A stretch of 64,000 nucleotides of DNA from Streptomyces sp. SAI-135 (lineage in GTDB: Bacteria; Actinomycetota; Actinomycetes; Streptomycetales; Streptomycetaceae), in assembly GCF_029893805.1 (NCBI RefSeq), contig NZ_JARXYP010000001.1:744001-808000 (forward strand), in the 5' to 3' direction. Below the pieces are notes generated by a model. The model made no database searches, had not been told where the DNA came from, and was given only the letters and a program-made list of their open reading frames with translations. How positions within the stretch are numbered: position 1 is the stretch's first letter; each line of letters begins with the position of its first letter. Of the stretch, positions 1-8,554 are shown piece after piece. Both the position numbers and the translations under genes were made by a program.

Positions 1-1074
1 TGGTGTCCACGGAAGATTCAACGCCTGTGCGTCACGCCACACGTCTCGCTCGAACAGGGTCTGCCCGAGAAGGAGGTTGACCTGATGCGCCAGCCGGTCC
101 CGCGCCTCCTCGCTGTTCCGGTAGTCCGTGGCGTACTTGGGGTCGCCCAGGTTGGCCTCAAAGCCGTACTTGCGCAGGAGCTCTACGGTGGCGTCCCATT
201 CGTCGCCCTGGGAGCGGACGTAGGTCCGGTACGGCAGGACGTAGCGGCCGTCCTTGGTCTGAGCGATCGACGGGCTGCGAGCCGAGGTGGTCGAGTGCCT
301 GCATGTGACGCGGCGGTGGACCTGCTTGAGATAGATCCAGTCCGGTAGGTCTGTCTCGGTGTTCTGGCTGACTGCCTGGTGCACGCTGGTCGACAGCGCT
401 TGTCCTCGTCCGGTGTGCAGCCGGTAGGTCAAAGCCGCCAGGATCGACATCGCCGCCATCTCGCCGGCGATGTAGTACGCCTGCCACATCTGGGGAGCGA
501 TGGGTGGGGTGTCGTACCCATGGGTGGGGTCAGGGTCGTAGCCGCAGTTCATCATCACCCCGCCCAGGGCGAGATGGACCAGGTCGCTGCCGGCGTAGTC
601 CCGCCAGGGGCCGATGTCGCCGAACGGAGAGATCCTCGCGTGGATCAGGCCCGGCCGGGTCTGACGCAGCACGTCGTATCCAAGGCCACGTTCGGCCAGG
701 TGGTCCCGCGGCATACTGTCGAGGATCACGTCCGCCTGGGTGGCCAGGTCACGGAATCGCTCCTGATCGGTTTCCGAGTCGAGGTCGAGGACGATCGAGC
801 GCTTCCCCAGGTTGTGGTGCCAGAAGTACAGGCTCCGATCGGGGTGCGGCTCGTCATCGAGGAAGGGGCCGTACGTCCTGGTCTGCGCTCCGCCCGGCGG
901 CTCGACCCGCACCACATCCGCGCCGAGGCCGGCCAGGACCTTCCCGCAGTACTCGCCGAGTTCGTCGCCGACCTCGAGAACACGCAGCCGACCCAGGAAC
1001 GCGAAGTGCTCTTGGGGCTCGTCGTCCGGCAGGTCGCCGGGCCAGGTGATCCCCTCGTGCAGGGCGTAGCTCAT
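1..1074 (-). CDS. CaiB/BaiF family III CoA-transferase, 3' end cut by window edge
   Basis: The reading frame opens at an ATG (complement of 1072-1074) behind a strong GAGGAGG ribosome site and stays open to base 1, so about 358 residues are visible and the C-terminus is missing. The chain has the family III start (LGRLRVLEVGDELGEYCGKVLAGLGADVVRVEPPGG in outline) and a GSDLVHLALGG segment whose Asp matches the residue that forms the acyl-aspartyl intermediate. Members move CoA between carboxylic acids in the cytosol. It diverges from the GntR gene at 1183 and shares its promoter region, so it probably activates the substrate of this small catabolic module. The acid it acts on cannot be read from sequence. 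Confidence 0.88.
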   Translation of the reverse strand, partial: MSYALHEGITWPGDLPDDEPQEHFAFLGRLRVLEVGDELGEYCGKVLAGLGADVVRVEPPGGAQTRTYGPFLDDEPHPDRSLYFWHHNLGKRSIVLDLDSETDQERFRDLATQADVILDSMPRDHLAERGLGYDVLRQTRPGLIHARISPFGDIGPWRDYAGSDLVHLALGGVMMNCGYDPDPTHGYDTPPIAPQMWQAYYIAGEMAAMSILAALTYRLHTGRGQALSTSVHQAVSQNTETDLPDWIYLKQVHRRVTCRHSTTSARSPSIAQTKDGRYVLPYRTYVRSQGDEWDATVELLRKYGFEANLGDPKYATDYRNSEEARDRLAHQVNLLLGQTLFERDVWRDAQALNLPWTP

Positions 1075-1090
1075 GACAGCCTCCTCGTTT

Positions 1091-1104
1091 CGAGATACGA
1101 TATC
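1091..1104 (+). promoter_or_regulatory. Putative operator, YGAGATAYNRTRY family, site 1
   Basis: CGAGATACGATATC lies in the divergent gap between the CoA-transferase and the GntR gene. GATAC-G-ATATC inside it is a near-perfect inverted repeat. Related sites are at 3414, 35494 and 56711 (complement). FCD-type GntR proteins usually autoregulate from such positions, so the product of the gene at 1183 is the obvious candidate binder. This is inference. Confidence 0.5.
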
Positions 1105-1182
1105 CCATACAGCACATGTCAATCCCGATCTCGACCGAGTCGACCCGCAGACGAGGGAGCGAGGCGAAAGGGTGATCCCTGC

Positions 1183-1851
1183 ATGATCGAGAGGCCCGAC
1201 AACCTCACCGACCTCGTGTTCGCGGCGATTCGCGACCGCATCGTCAGCGCATCGCTGCCACCCGGCAGTTCGGTCAGCGAGGCGACACTCGCCAAGGAGC
1301 TGACGGTGAGCAAGACACCCGTCCGTGAAGCGCTGCTGCGGATGCGCCGCATCGGGCTCGTGGAGCCGACATCGCGAGGACTGCGTGTCACGCTCGCCTC
1401 GGCCCGGTCGGTGCGGGAAGCGTTCGAGTACCGCGCTGTTCTGGAGGCGGACGCTGCGGTCTACGCTTCCCACCACGCCACGATCGAGCAGCTCGAGGCC
1501 ATAGCAAACTGGGCGGCGAGGACCGTGGACTGCGCCCGCAGCGGTGATTCGGCCGGCTTCCGGCAGGCCGATCAGGAGTTCCACCTCGCGGTGGCGAACG
1601 CCTCGGGAAACGAGTACATGCGAGCCGCCATCGAGGACGCCTTCGTCCTCACGGTCGCGCTGCGTCAACGTGACGTCAGCCTGGTCCGCGACCTGGTCCC
1701 GGACGCGCTCGAGCACCTGGAGATCGCGCACGCCCTGCGCGGGCGCGACTCCGCCGCGGCGAGCGCCCTTCTTTCAGGCCACGCACTGCGCATCATGGAC
1801 CAGTTGCTCGACGCAATGACGCAGCACGACGTCGCTGTGACAGCGGGGTGA
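1183..1851 (+). CDS. GntR-family (FCD/FadR subfamily) transcriptional regulator
   Basis: The 222-residue protein has an N-terminal winged helix-turn-helix (SEATLAKELTVSKTPVREALLRM, then the wing IGLVEPTSRG) and an all-helical FCD ligand domain from about residue 80 to the end, with an EYRAVLEADAA start and a late HLEIAHALRGRD helix typical of the subfamily. ATG at 1183 is chosen because the winged helix begins just after it. The ORF is open upstream, but only in anti-coding sense to the CoA-transferase. The stop overlaps the start of the DUF35 gene (GTGA), so the regulator is co-transcribed with the enzymes it probably controls. The ligand is unknown, likely an organic acid or CoA ester of this pathway. 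Confidence 0.9.
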   Translation: MIERPDNLTDLVFAAIRDRIVSASLPPGSSVSEATLAKELTVSKTPVREALLRMRRIGLVEPTSRGLRVTLASARSVREAFEYRAVLEADAAVYASHHATIEQLEAIANWAARTVDCARSGDSAGFRQADQEFHLAVANASGNEYMRAAIEDAFVLTVALRQRDVSLVRDLVPDALEHLEIAHALRGRDSAAASALLSGHALRIMDQLLDAMTQHDVAVTAG

Positions 1852-2270
1852 ACCCCGTCATGCGCCCTCTGCCTCGGCCGACCGCCCTGTCACGCCCGTT
1901 CTGGGACGGCTGCCTCCGCGGGAAACTCCTCGTACAGCGCTGTTCCGGCTGTGCCCGCTGCTTCTTCATCCCCAGCGCTTTCTGCCCCCACTGCCTGCAC
2001 ACCGCCTACGAGTGGACCGAATCCGCCGGTCGCGGCCACGTCGTCACCTGCACGGTGGTCTGGCGGCCGCCGACCCCGGCCTTCGAACCGCCCTACGTCG
2101 TAGCCGTGGTCCGACTGGAGGAGGGATACGAAATGTTCACGAACATCGTCGGCGCCGAGCCGGACGCGGACCTGATCGGGGCCGCGGTCCGGGTCCGGTT
2201 CCATCAGGAGTCCGAGGACATCGCTCTGCCGTTCTTCGAGCTTGCAGCGGCGACCCGGCAGCGCCCGTGA
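1848..2270 (+). CDS. DUF35 / OB-fold protein with N-terminal zinc ribbon (thiolase or aldolase partner)
   Basis: This 140-residue protein starts at a GTG overlapping the regulator's stop. It has a rubredoxin-like zinc ribbon (CSGC at about 31-34 and CPHC at about 46-49) followed by an OB fold (GHVVTCTVVWRPP to the end), the DUF35 layout. In steroid side-chain degradation such proteins form a complex with a thiolase-like partner (Ltp2-type) and are needed for retro-aldol cleavage. The next gene is such a partner and overlaps it by 4 bases, so the two are likely one enzyme. Equimolar translation by coupling fits this. Confidence 0.85.
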   Translation: MNPVMRPLPRPTALSRPFWDGCLRGKLLVQRCSGCARCFFIPSAFCPHCLHTAYEWTESAGRGHVVTCTVVWRPPTPAFEPPYVVAVVRLEEGYEMFTNIVGAEPDADLIGAAVRVRFHQESEDIALPFFELAAATRQRP

Positions 2271-3409
2271 GAAGCCGACGCCAGGCAGTCATCGTAGGTG
2301 CCTTCAACACGCGACAGGCTCGCAAGCTCGACGGGGAGACGTCCGACACCGTGACCGCAGCTGCGATCCGGGGCGCACTGAGCGACGCCGGGCTCACGGC
2401 CAAAGACGTCACCGGCGTCAACATCCTGCCGGGACTGGACTATCAGAATGGCTCGCGCAAGTTCGGCTATGCGATGGGCATCCCCTACTTCTGGGCCGGA
2501 CGCGCCATGCCGGGCGCTGCATCGGTTCTCGAAGCAGCCACCGCGATCGAGGCCGGCGTCACCGATGTCGTCGTGCTGGCCGCCGGCGAGGCCGGGATCC
2601 ACCAGGACTCCGCGAGCACGGCTCCCTGGACCCGTCCGTCCAACGAATTCATTGAATGCTGGGGGCTGATGACCCCCGCCGAGTTCGCCCTGTCGGCCAA
2701 GGAGTACATGCACAGGTTCTCGGTCGACCCGGCGAAGGTTGCGCATGTCGCAGCGGTGATCCGCAACAACGGCTCGCGCAACCCGGAGGCCGTCTACTAC
2801 GGTCGCGGCCCGTTCACGGCAGCGGACATCCTTGCTTCACGGATGGTCGCGGACCCCTACCACCTGCTCGAATGCGCCACGACTGCGGAAGGAGGCAGCG
2901 CTCTCGTCCTCACCACAGCCGAGCGCGCTCAGGACCTCCCGGGCGTCGCCGTCTCCGTGCTCGGTGGCGGTTCCGAGAGCTGGGGGCCGAGCTACACGCA
3001 CCCGCCGACGTATGACCGGGTCGGGATGCTGGGCCGGGGCGCCGCCGACCGTGCCTTCGCGCACACCGGGCTTGCCCGTGAGGATGTCGACGTCTTCGAG
3101 CTCTACGACAACTTCAGCTGGGAGATCATCAGGTACTTCGAGGCGTTCGGATACTGCGGTGTCGGCGAAGGACCGGACTTCGTCGCCGAGGGCGCGATTG
3201 AGGTGTCCGGACGTTATCCGGTGGTGACGGACGGCGGCACGATGTCGCATTCGCACACTGGGGAGTCGCAGCGGATCCAGCGGGTCGTCCAAGCGGTGCG
3301 CCAGCTTCGCGGCACCTCTGCGGCCAACCAGCTGCCCGACCCGGAGATCGCGCTCGTGGCCGCGCTCGGTGACGTGGTGCTCCTCGGGCGGACTCTCGCC
3401 AGGATTTGA
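2267..3409 (+). CDS. Thiolase-fold protein, Ltp-type (probable retro-aldolase with DUF35)
   Basis: The GTG at 2267 overlaps the DUF35 stop and gives 380 residues. The fold is thiolase (GALSDAGLTAKDV, GAASVLEAATAIEAG, and a late SHSHTGESQ loop). The usual nucleophile position near residue 90 has no Cys and the C-terminal CxG active-site loop is absent, so normal thiolysis is unlikely. A FELYDNFSWEIIRYFEAFGYC stretch, followed by GVGEGPDFV, matches the region that in Ltp2-type aldolases carries a catalytic Tyr. With the DUF35 partner this suggests carbon-carbon cleavage of a beta-hydroxy acyl-CoA into a ketone or aldehyde plus a shorter acyl-CoA. The family is clear; the reaction is inferred. 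Confidence 0.82.
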   Translation: MRSRRQAVIVGAFNTRQARKLDGETSDTVTAAAIRGALSDAGLTAKDVTGVNILPGLDYQNGSRKFGYAMGIPYFWAGRAMPGAASVLEAATAIEAGVTDVVVLAAGEAGIHQDSASTAPWTRPSNEFIECWGLMTPAEFALSAKEYMHRFSVDPAKVAHVAAVIRNNGSRNPEAVYYGRGPFTAADILASRMVADPYHLLECATTAEGGSALVLTTAERAQDLPGVAVSVLGGGSESWGPSYTHPPTYDRVGMLGRGAADRAFAHTGLAREDVDVFELYDNFSWEIIRYFEAFGYCGVGEGPDFVAEGAIEVSGRYPVVTDGGTMSHSHTGESQRIQRVVQAVRQLRGTSAANQLPDPEIALVAALGDVVLLGRTLARI

Positions 3410-3426
3410 TATCTGAGATATTGTGT
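3409..3426 (+). promoter_or_regulatory. Putative operator, YGAGATAYNRTRY family, site 2
   Basis: Immediately at the thiolase stop lies ATATCTGAGATAT, a perfect 13-base inverted repeat centred on G3415. TGAGATATTGTGT (3414-3426) overlaps it and fits the shared consensus. It sits 37 bases before the amidohydrolase start and suggests that gene has its own regulated promoter. Confidence 0.5.
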
Positions 3427-3462
3427 GCGGAAGTCAATTGAGACGAGGGAGGGACCGCCGGG

Positions 3463-4678
3463 ATGACGACCACCGAGCTACCGATGATCATCAGCGTCGA
3501 CGACCACATCATCGAGCCCCCGACGCTGTTCCAGAGGTGGCTGCCGGCGAAATACCAGGACCGGGCACCTCGGGTAGAGCGTCGGCTGATCAGCAAGGAA
3601 TCGAAGCTCTTCAACGGCCTGGTCGAGGATCCTGAAGGGGACCCCGGGGACGTCTGGCTGTTCGGCGACTCCGCCTATGTGCTGCGACGGCCCATCCTCA
3701 TCCTCGACGGCGTCGAAACCACGGCCGACATGCGCGGTAACGAGCCGGCGACGTACGACCAGATGCACCCCGCGTGCTACGACCCCCAGGCCAGGCTCGC
3801 GGTGATGACCTCCCAGCACGTCGAGGCCTCACTCGCTTTCCCGACCTTCCCGCGGTTCTGCGGTCAGGCATTCAGCGAACAGACCAGCAAGGATCGGGAC
3901 TTCGGGATCGCATGCATCGAGGCTTACAACAACTTCATCGTCGAGGAGTGGTGCGGCGACTCGGGCGGCCGCCACATCCCGCTGCCGGTCGTGCCCCTGT
4001 GGGGACCCGGCACTCGCCGCGGCCGAGGTGCGCCGCAACGCGGCGCGAGGGGCGCGTGCGGTCACGTTCAGCGAGATCGTCGGGCATCTCGGCTTCCCGA
4101 CCATTCACGACGGCAACTGGGATCCATTCTTCGCAGCCTGCGAGGAGACCGGCACGGTCATCTGCATGCACATCGGCTCGTCGTCGAAGATGATGCCGAT
4201 GCCGCCAGGCGCACCCGACGTCGTCACGACGACACTTCAGTTCGCCAACTCGTACTCCTCGATGGCGGACTTCATCTTCTCCGGTGTACTCGATCGATTC
4301 CCGGGCCTCAAGCTCGCCTACTCCGAGGGCCAAGCAGGCTGGCTGCCCTACGCGATGGAGCGGATGGACCATGCCTACACCCATCACACCTGGGGGCACG
4401 GCGAGGTCAAGATGCAGGAACTGCCCTCCACCTACATCCGGCGCAACATGTACGGCTGCATCTTCGCCGACCGGCACGCCATCGAGCAGGCCCACCAGAT
4501 CGGCATCGACAACCTGATGTTCGAGGTCGATTTCCCGCACGCTGACGGCCCCTATCCGCACACCCTGAACCACCTCGCCGGGCAGTTCTCCGGCATCGAC
4601 GCCGAGACGACGTACAAAATCGTCCGCGGCAACGCGATCAAGCTGTTCCAGCTCGACCTGGACCGCCAGCCCGCCTGA
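3463..4678 (+). pseudogene. Amidohydrolase 2 (ACMSD-like) interrupted by a one-base frameshift
   Basis: The ATG at 3463 follows a GAGGGAGGGA ribosome site. The first frame carries the metal motif DDHIIEPP near residue 11 and reads well to PLPVVPLW at about residue 181. There the frame slips, and the matching remainder (AAAEVRRNAARGARAVTFSE onward, GHLGFPTIHDGNWDPFF, CMHIGSSSKMM, YSEGQAGWLPYAMERMDH, FEVDFPHADGPYP) continues in the next frame to 4678. Removing one G from the run 4001-4004 restores an intact protein of about 404 residues with its His and Asp metal ligands. The family decarboxylates or hydrolyses carboxylic acids. Either the gene is recently dead or the extra G is a sequencing error; otherwise the coding sequence looks undecayed. 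Confidence 0.85.
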
Positions 4679-4695
4679 CGGCCACAGCAGTCACC

Positions 4696-4742
4696 AGCTT
4701 CGCCCGCGCCCCGGCACTCCCCCCGGGACCGCGGGCGAAGCT
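4696..4742 (+). terminator. Hairpin terminator after amidohydrolase
   Basis: A perfect 13-base inverted repeat (AGCTTCGCCCGCG and its complement) encloses a 21-base loop, 17 bases after the amidohydrolase stop. There is no T-run, as is usual for actinomycete terminators. Confidence 0.75.
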
Positions 4743-4936
4743 GCGTGGATGGCTGCGTACGGCCGGCCGCAATGCCGTTGCCCATGGCCGGAACGTCCAG
4801 GTACGGCCGGCAGGTGCGGGCTGGGATTCGAGCCGCTGCCGGTGCTTTTCACGACGATCGCGAAGCCGAGGACACCGAGACCTCCTGCGGGCCGGATCCG
4901 TCTCGTCCGATCGCCCCGTCCGTCAGTGCACGCAAG

Positions 4937-4973
4937 CCATCCGGCGGCCCTCATGTCGAGGGCCGCCGGATGG
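4937..4973 (-). terminator. Hairpin terminator after MHS transporter
   Basis: A perfect 15-base inverted repeat (CCATCCGGCGGCCCT and its complement) with a 7-base loop lies 20 bases past the stop of the leftward transporter gene. Confidence 0.8.
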
Positions 4974-4993
4974 TGAGCAGGCGATCGGGGACG

Positions 4994-6310
4994 TCAGGCA
5001 AACTCCGTGAGCGACTTTCCTGCCGTTTCCTTGTTCACGTAGGCGGCGATCGCCGTCCCTACCGCAGACAGGGCAACGAAGAATGCCGGCAGGAGAACGT
5101 TGCCCGTCGAAACGTAGAGAGCACTGAGAATGAGAGGTGCCGCGCCTCCGAGCACCGCGGTCGTCACGTTGTACCCCAAAGAGTACGCGGTTGTACGCAT
5201 GTGCGACGGGAAAAGCTCAAGCATCATCGGGTGGATGACCGAGTAATTTCCTGCGAAAGCGATACCGATCACGCCACCGGCAAGGCCGGCAAGGGGCAGT
5301 TCGCCGATTCCGAGCACAAGATAGATCGGCACGGACAATACGATGATGGCGCCGCAGGAGGTGAGTATCACCGGGCGGCGCCCGACGCGATCTGAAATGC
5401 GCGCGAAGAACGGAATCGCGATTGTCGCGCACGCCAGGGCGCAGGCGCTGACGACAAGGCCACTGGGGCGCGTGTAATCGAGCTGGCTGCTGAGATAGGT
5501 CGGCATGAAGACAAAGAGCACAAAGAATCCCGCGCTGTTCAGCATGGGCAGGGAGAACGCCAGCGCCAGCTGCCGACGATTGTCACGGGTGAACACGTCA
5601 CGCAGCGGGTTGCGAACGATCTTTCCTTCCTCTTGGATCGCGAGGAAGGCGGGAGTGTCTTCGAGCCTCCGGCGAATGTAGAAACCGACGACCCCCATCG
5701 GCGCCGCAATGAGGAACGGAATGCGCCAGCCCCAGCTCTCCATGGCTGCCGACGAAAGTGTCGATGTCAGAAGGAAGGCCGATCCGTTGCCGACAAGGTT
5801 GGCAAGAGTGCTGCCCGCCTGGGGGAACGACATGAGGAAGGCCCGTCGGTTCGGCGGGGCGTGCTCGCCCACGAACGACATGGCGGCCGACACTTCGCCT
5901 CCCACGGAGATGCCCTGGATCATGCGCATGGCGAGCAGAAGCAGTACGGAGCCGACGCCCCACGACGAGTAGCCCGGCAGCAGGCCGATCACTGTCGTGG
6001 CTCCCGCCATCAAGGTCAGCGCGAGCACCATGGCCGGGCGCCGACCGACACGGTCGGACATCATGCCGAGCAGCACGCCGCCGACCGGGCGGAAGACGAA
6101 TGACACGGCGAAGAGACCGAACGTGAAGATCAGCGCGACCGACTCCGCGCCTTCCGGGAAGAAGACGATGGCGATGATTCCGGCGAGAAAGCCATAGACC
6201 GAGTTGTCGTAGTTCTCGACGAAGAACCCGATCGCGCCCGCGGTGGTGACCTTGCGGGTCTCGGAACGTGGTGCGGTGCGCAGCAGTTCGGGGGATTCAG
6301 CAGATTTCAC
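4994..6310 (-). CDS. MHS-family (metabolite:H+ symporter) MFS transporter
   Basis: The 438-residue integral membrane protein has about 12 hydrophobic segments and starts at a GTG behind AAAGGA. The N-terminal GAIGFFVENYDNSVYGFLAG is typical of MHS proteins of the proline/betaine/shikimate/ketoglutarate type. The MFS signature loop SDRVGRRPAM follows TM2 and is repeated as SDRVGRRPVIL in the second half. It imports an organic acid or related metabolite with protons. It stands alone between two terminators, but its promoter carries the ATAGTATA word also found at the amidase/HD promoter and before the second GntR gene, so it is probably the importer for module B. Confidence 0.87.
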   Translation of the reverse strand: MKSAESPELLRTAPRSETRKVTTAGAIGFFVENYDNSVYGFLAGIIAIVFFPEGAESVALIFTFGLFAVSFVFRPVGGVLLGMMSDRVGRRPAMVLALTLMAGATTVIGLLPGYSSWGVGSVLLLLAMRMIQGISVGGEVSAAMSFVGEHAPPNRRAFLMSFPQAGSTLANLVGNGSAFLLTSTLSSAAMESWGWRIPFLIAAPMGVVGFYIRRRLEDTPAFLAIQEEGKIVRNPLRDVFTRDNRRQLALAFSLPMLNSAGFFVLFVFMPTYLSSQLDYTRPSGLVVSACALACATIAIPFFARISDRVGRRPVILTSCGAIIVLSVPIYLVLGIGELPLAGLAGGVIGIAFAGNYSVIHPMMLELFPSHMRTTAYSLGYNVTTAVLGGAAPLILSALYVSTGNVLLPAFFVALSAVGTAIAAYVNKETAGKSLTEFA

Positions 6311-6633
6311 TACCGGATCCTTTCGGTGAGTGCGTCCGGCGCGCCTATGCGCGAGGATCCACGGTCAAAGAATAGTATAGCCGTCTCTATTTACCTATAC
6401 CTTATGCAAGATCACTCGATTATTACTCGCCGTACTGGCTCTACTGGGGCTCTTGTCGCAGCGTGACCGGTCAGCCGGGCCGCCGGCTCAGACGCACCCA
6501 GAGTGCAGAGGCAGGGGCAGGCGCCGCCGACCATCCGCCAAGTCGACCTTCATCGGTCTGACGACACGTGACACTAGCGTTGCTTTGTTACATCGGGCTA
6601 CGTCATTCGGTTGCGAACGCCTACTGCGGACAA
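6311..6633. other. Intergenic region upstream of MHS transporter
   Basis: No gene is seen. The part next to the transporter is unusually AT-rich (6366-6420) and holds the candidate operator; the rest up to the otnC terminator shows nothing recognisable. Confidence 0.6.
6372..6400 (-). promoter_or_regulatory. Putative promoter/operator of MHS transporter, TATACTAT family
   Basis: ATAGTATA at 6372-6379 (CTATACTATT on the coding strand) sits about 60 bases upstream of the GTG start, with a second arm CTATAC at 6395-6400 forming an inverted repeat with TATAG at 6376-6380. The same 8-mer occurs at 13824-13831 and 15264-15271. Confidence 0.5.
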
Positions 6634-6680
6634 GCCTGAGCGGCGGCAGCGAGACAGTGGCTCGCTGCCGCCGCTCAGGC
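6634..6680 (-). terminator. Terminator overlapping the end of otnC-like gene
   Basis: A perfect 20-base inverted repeat (6634-6653 with 6661-6680) has a 7-base loop. Its upstream arm includes the last codons and stop codon (6675-6677) of the aldolase-family gene, so the terminator stem is partly coding. Confidence 0.85.
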
Positions 6681-7310
6681 CTGGGGACCGAGGGCTGCGG
6701 CCTGCTCCGCGGTGAGCGGGTTCACGGGTAGCCCGCGAAGAATGATGACGAGCTTCGCCGTCTCCTCAAGTTCCTCGAGGGCGTCCAGAGCCACAGAGAG
6801 GCTCTCTCCAGCGACAACGGGACCGTGGTTGCTCAGCAGCATGGCGTGCCGCCGTGCCGCGGTCGCCTCTGCGACAGCCTCCAGGCCGGTGTCACCGGGA
6901 GCGTGGTACGGCAGAAGCGGCAGTCGCCCGACGCGCATCGCGTAGTAGGCGGTCAGAGGAGGCAGGACGTTGTCGGTATCGAGATCGCGCATGCAGGACA
7001 CGGCAGCGCTGTAGGTGGAGTGAGTGTGCACGACCGCACCCGCACCCGGTCGAGCACGCAGCACGGCGGCGTGCAGGAACGCCTCCTTCGACGGCCTCGG
7101 CCCGGACAGGTGGACGCCGCGGTCGTCGATGAGCGACAAGTCGCTCGCCTCGACGGTACCGAGGCTGGAACCGGTGGGTGTGACGAGGATGCCGTCGGCC
7201 GTACGGACAGAGATGTTGCCTGTGCTGCCGTGGGTCAGGCCCCGCGTGAAGACGGATCGGGCGGCGTCGATGATGTCGGCGGCGGCCTGGTCCCTCTCGG
7301 TCGCCGTCAC
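6675..7310 (-). CDS. otnC: Class II aldolase/adducin family, OtnC-like (3-oxo-tetronate 4-phosphate decarboxylase)
   Basis: GTG at 7310 overlaps the stop of the kinase gene (GTGA), giving 211 residues, the normal size; a longer ORF to 7403 only re-reads kinase sequence. It shows the class II aldolase motifs THGSTGNISVR, SKEAFLHAAVL (catalytic Glu), VVHTHSTYSAAVS (two zinc His) and LLSNHGPVVAG (third His). With a DUF1537 kinase directly upstream it should decarboxylate 3-oxo-tetronate 4-phosphate to dihydroxyacetone phosphate, as in D-erythronate and L-threonate catabolism. The symbol rests on this pairing; the class II family also includes fuculose-phosphate aldolases. Confidence 0.82.
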   Translation of the reverse strand: MTATERDQAAADIIDAARSVFTRGLTHGSTGNISVRTADGILVTPTGSSLGTVEASDLSLIDDRGVHLSGPRPSKEAFLHAAVLRARPGAGAVVHTHSTYSAAVSCMRDLDTDNVLPPLTAYYAMRVGRLPLLPYHAPGDTGLEAVAEATAARRHAMLLSNHGPVVAGESLSVALDALEELEETAKLVIILRGLPVNPLTAEQAAALGPQA

Positions 7311-8554
7311 GAACTGCCGTCCGAGGCTGCGACGAGAAGGTCCGGCTCGCCGAAGTTTCCAGACTTGAGCAGCACGTCCAGATTTCGGTCGGTGTGGATC
7401 CACGGCACACCCCGGGCGGCCTCCAACCCGACGACACCGCCTCGGATGCCAAGGGCAGCCACCAACGACCCCGACGTCTCCCCGCCGGCGGCGACGAAGC
7501 GAGTGACCCCGCGTTCACGCAGTCCGCGGGCGATGTGTGCGAAGGCGCCCTCGAAGATCTCGGCTGATCGCTCCACACCGATCGCGTCCTGCACCTTGCG
7601 GAGCGCTGCCGGAGCGAGCGACGAGTAGATCAGCGGAGCCGGACCGGCCGGAAGCGCGTCGTACCAGTCGAGCGCGCCCTGCGCGAGGCGTTCGGGATCG
7701 TCCGACTCGAACGCGTCCAGGCGATGCGCCGGTCGTTCCGCGTGCAGCATCCGGTCGATCTGTTCGAGGGTGCGTCGAGAGCAGCTTCCCGCGAGAACGA
7801 CGGCCCGGCCGGTCGGCGCGCTCTCGCTCACGCGTGCGCGTGCTGCGGCGTCTCTCGATCCATGCGCGCGTCCGATCGCGCCCGCCAGTCCAGCGGCACC
7901 TGCGACCAGCGGTTCGTCAAGGACAGCCTGCGCGATCGAGAGGAGGTCCTCTTCCGTTGCCGCGTCCGGGAACAGATAGCGCGCCGCGTGGCGCGTCCCG
8001 TCCACCGCGCTCCGGATCGCTTCCGAGCCGCGGCGGACGACGTCGTGATCGACGACGACGCTGCTGCCCGTGGACTGTGCGTTCATGAGACGGGTGAGTG
8101 AGGAATCCCGCATCGGGGTGAGCGGATGATTCCGCATGGAGGACTCGGCCAGCAGCTCGTTGTTCACGAACAGATACCCGTTGAACGTCGTGCGCCCATG
8201 CTCCGGGGTGGCCGGTGTGGTCACCACGGCGTCGACCTGCAGCAGATCGACGAGGGCGTCGAGGACGGGCCCGATGTTGCCGTTCGCGGTGGAGTCGAAG
8301 GTGGAGCAGTACTTGAAGAAGAGCTGCCGTGCGCCGATCGCCTGCAGCGTCTGTGCGGCGCCGAGCGATTGCGCCACTGCCTCACGTGCGGGGATCGTAC
8401 GGGACTTGAGAGCGATCACCACGACGTCGAGGCCGGACTGCACGTCGGACGGATGGGGGGTGCCGAAATACACCCCGCACCGCATTCCCGTGCGGCGAAA
8501 CGCCAAGGCGGCATCGGTGGCGCCGGTGACGTCGTCGGCGATGACACCAATCAT
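7307..8554 (-). CDS. otnK: Four-carbon acid sugar kinase (DUF1537), OtnK-like
   Basis: The 415-residue kinase begins GVIADDVTGATDAALAFRRTGM, the DUF1537 N-terminal signature that binds the sugar acid, and has the C-terminal nucleotide-binding domain with VLAGSCSRRTLEQIDRM and RFVAAGGETSGSLVAALGI. It phosphorylates 3-oxo-tetronate (or another C4 acid sugar) at position 4 using ATP. Start ATG at 8554 overlaps the upstream stop by four bases (ATGA), and its own stop overlaps otnC, so the set is translationally coupled. Confidence 0.87.
   Translation of the reverse strand: MIGVIADDVTGATDAALAFRRTGMRCGVYFGTPHPSDVQSGLDVVVIALKSRTIPAREAVAQSLGAAQTLQAIGARQLFFKYCSTFDSTANGNIGPVLDALVDLLQVDAVVTTPATPEHGRTTFNGYLFVNNELLAESSMRNHPLTPMRDSSLTRLMNAQSTGSSVVVDHDVVRRGSEAIRSAVDGTRHAARYLFPDAATEEDLLSIAQAVLDEPLVAGAAGLAGAIGRAHGSRDAAARARVSESAPTGRAVVLAGSCSRRTLEQIDRMLHAERPAHRLDAFESDDPERLAQGALDWYDALPAGPAPLIYSSLAPAALRKVQDAIGVERSAEIFEGAFAHIARGLRERGVTRFVAAGGETSGSLVAALGIRGGVVGLEAARGVPWIHTDRNLDVLLKSGNFGEPDLLVAASDGSS

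Larger units (their letters stand above)
4679..4993. other. Intergenic gap, convergent genes
   Basis: No gene is seen here. The gap between the amidohydrolase (rightward) and the MHS transporter (leftward) holds two strong hairpins, at 4696-4742 and 4937-4973, one for each converging transcript. ORFs crossing it lack ribosome sites and protein-like composition. Confidence 0.7.

Noticed and set aside
4028..4678. Independent gene starting at 4028
   Set aside because: It lacks a ribosome site and begins in the middle of the amidohydrolase fold; it is the second half of the frameshifted gene.
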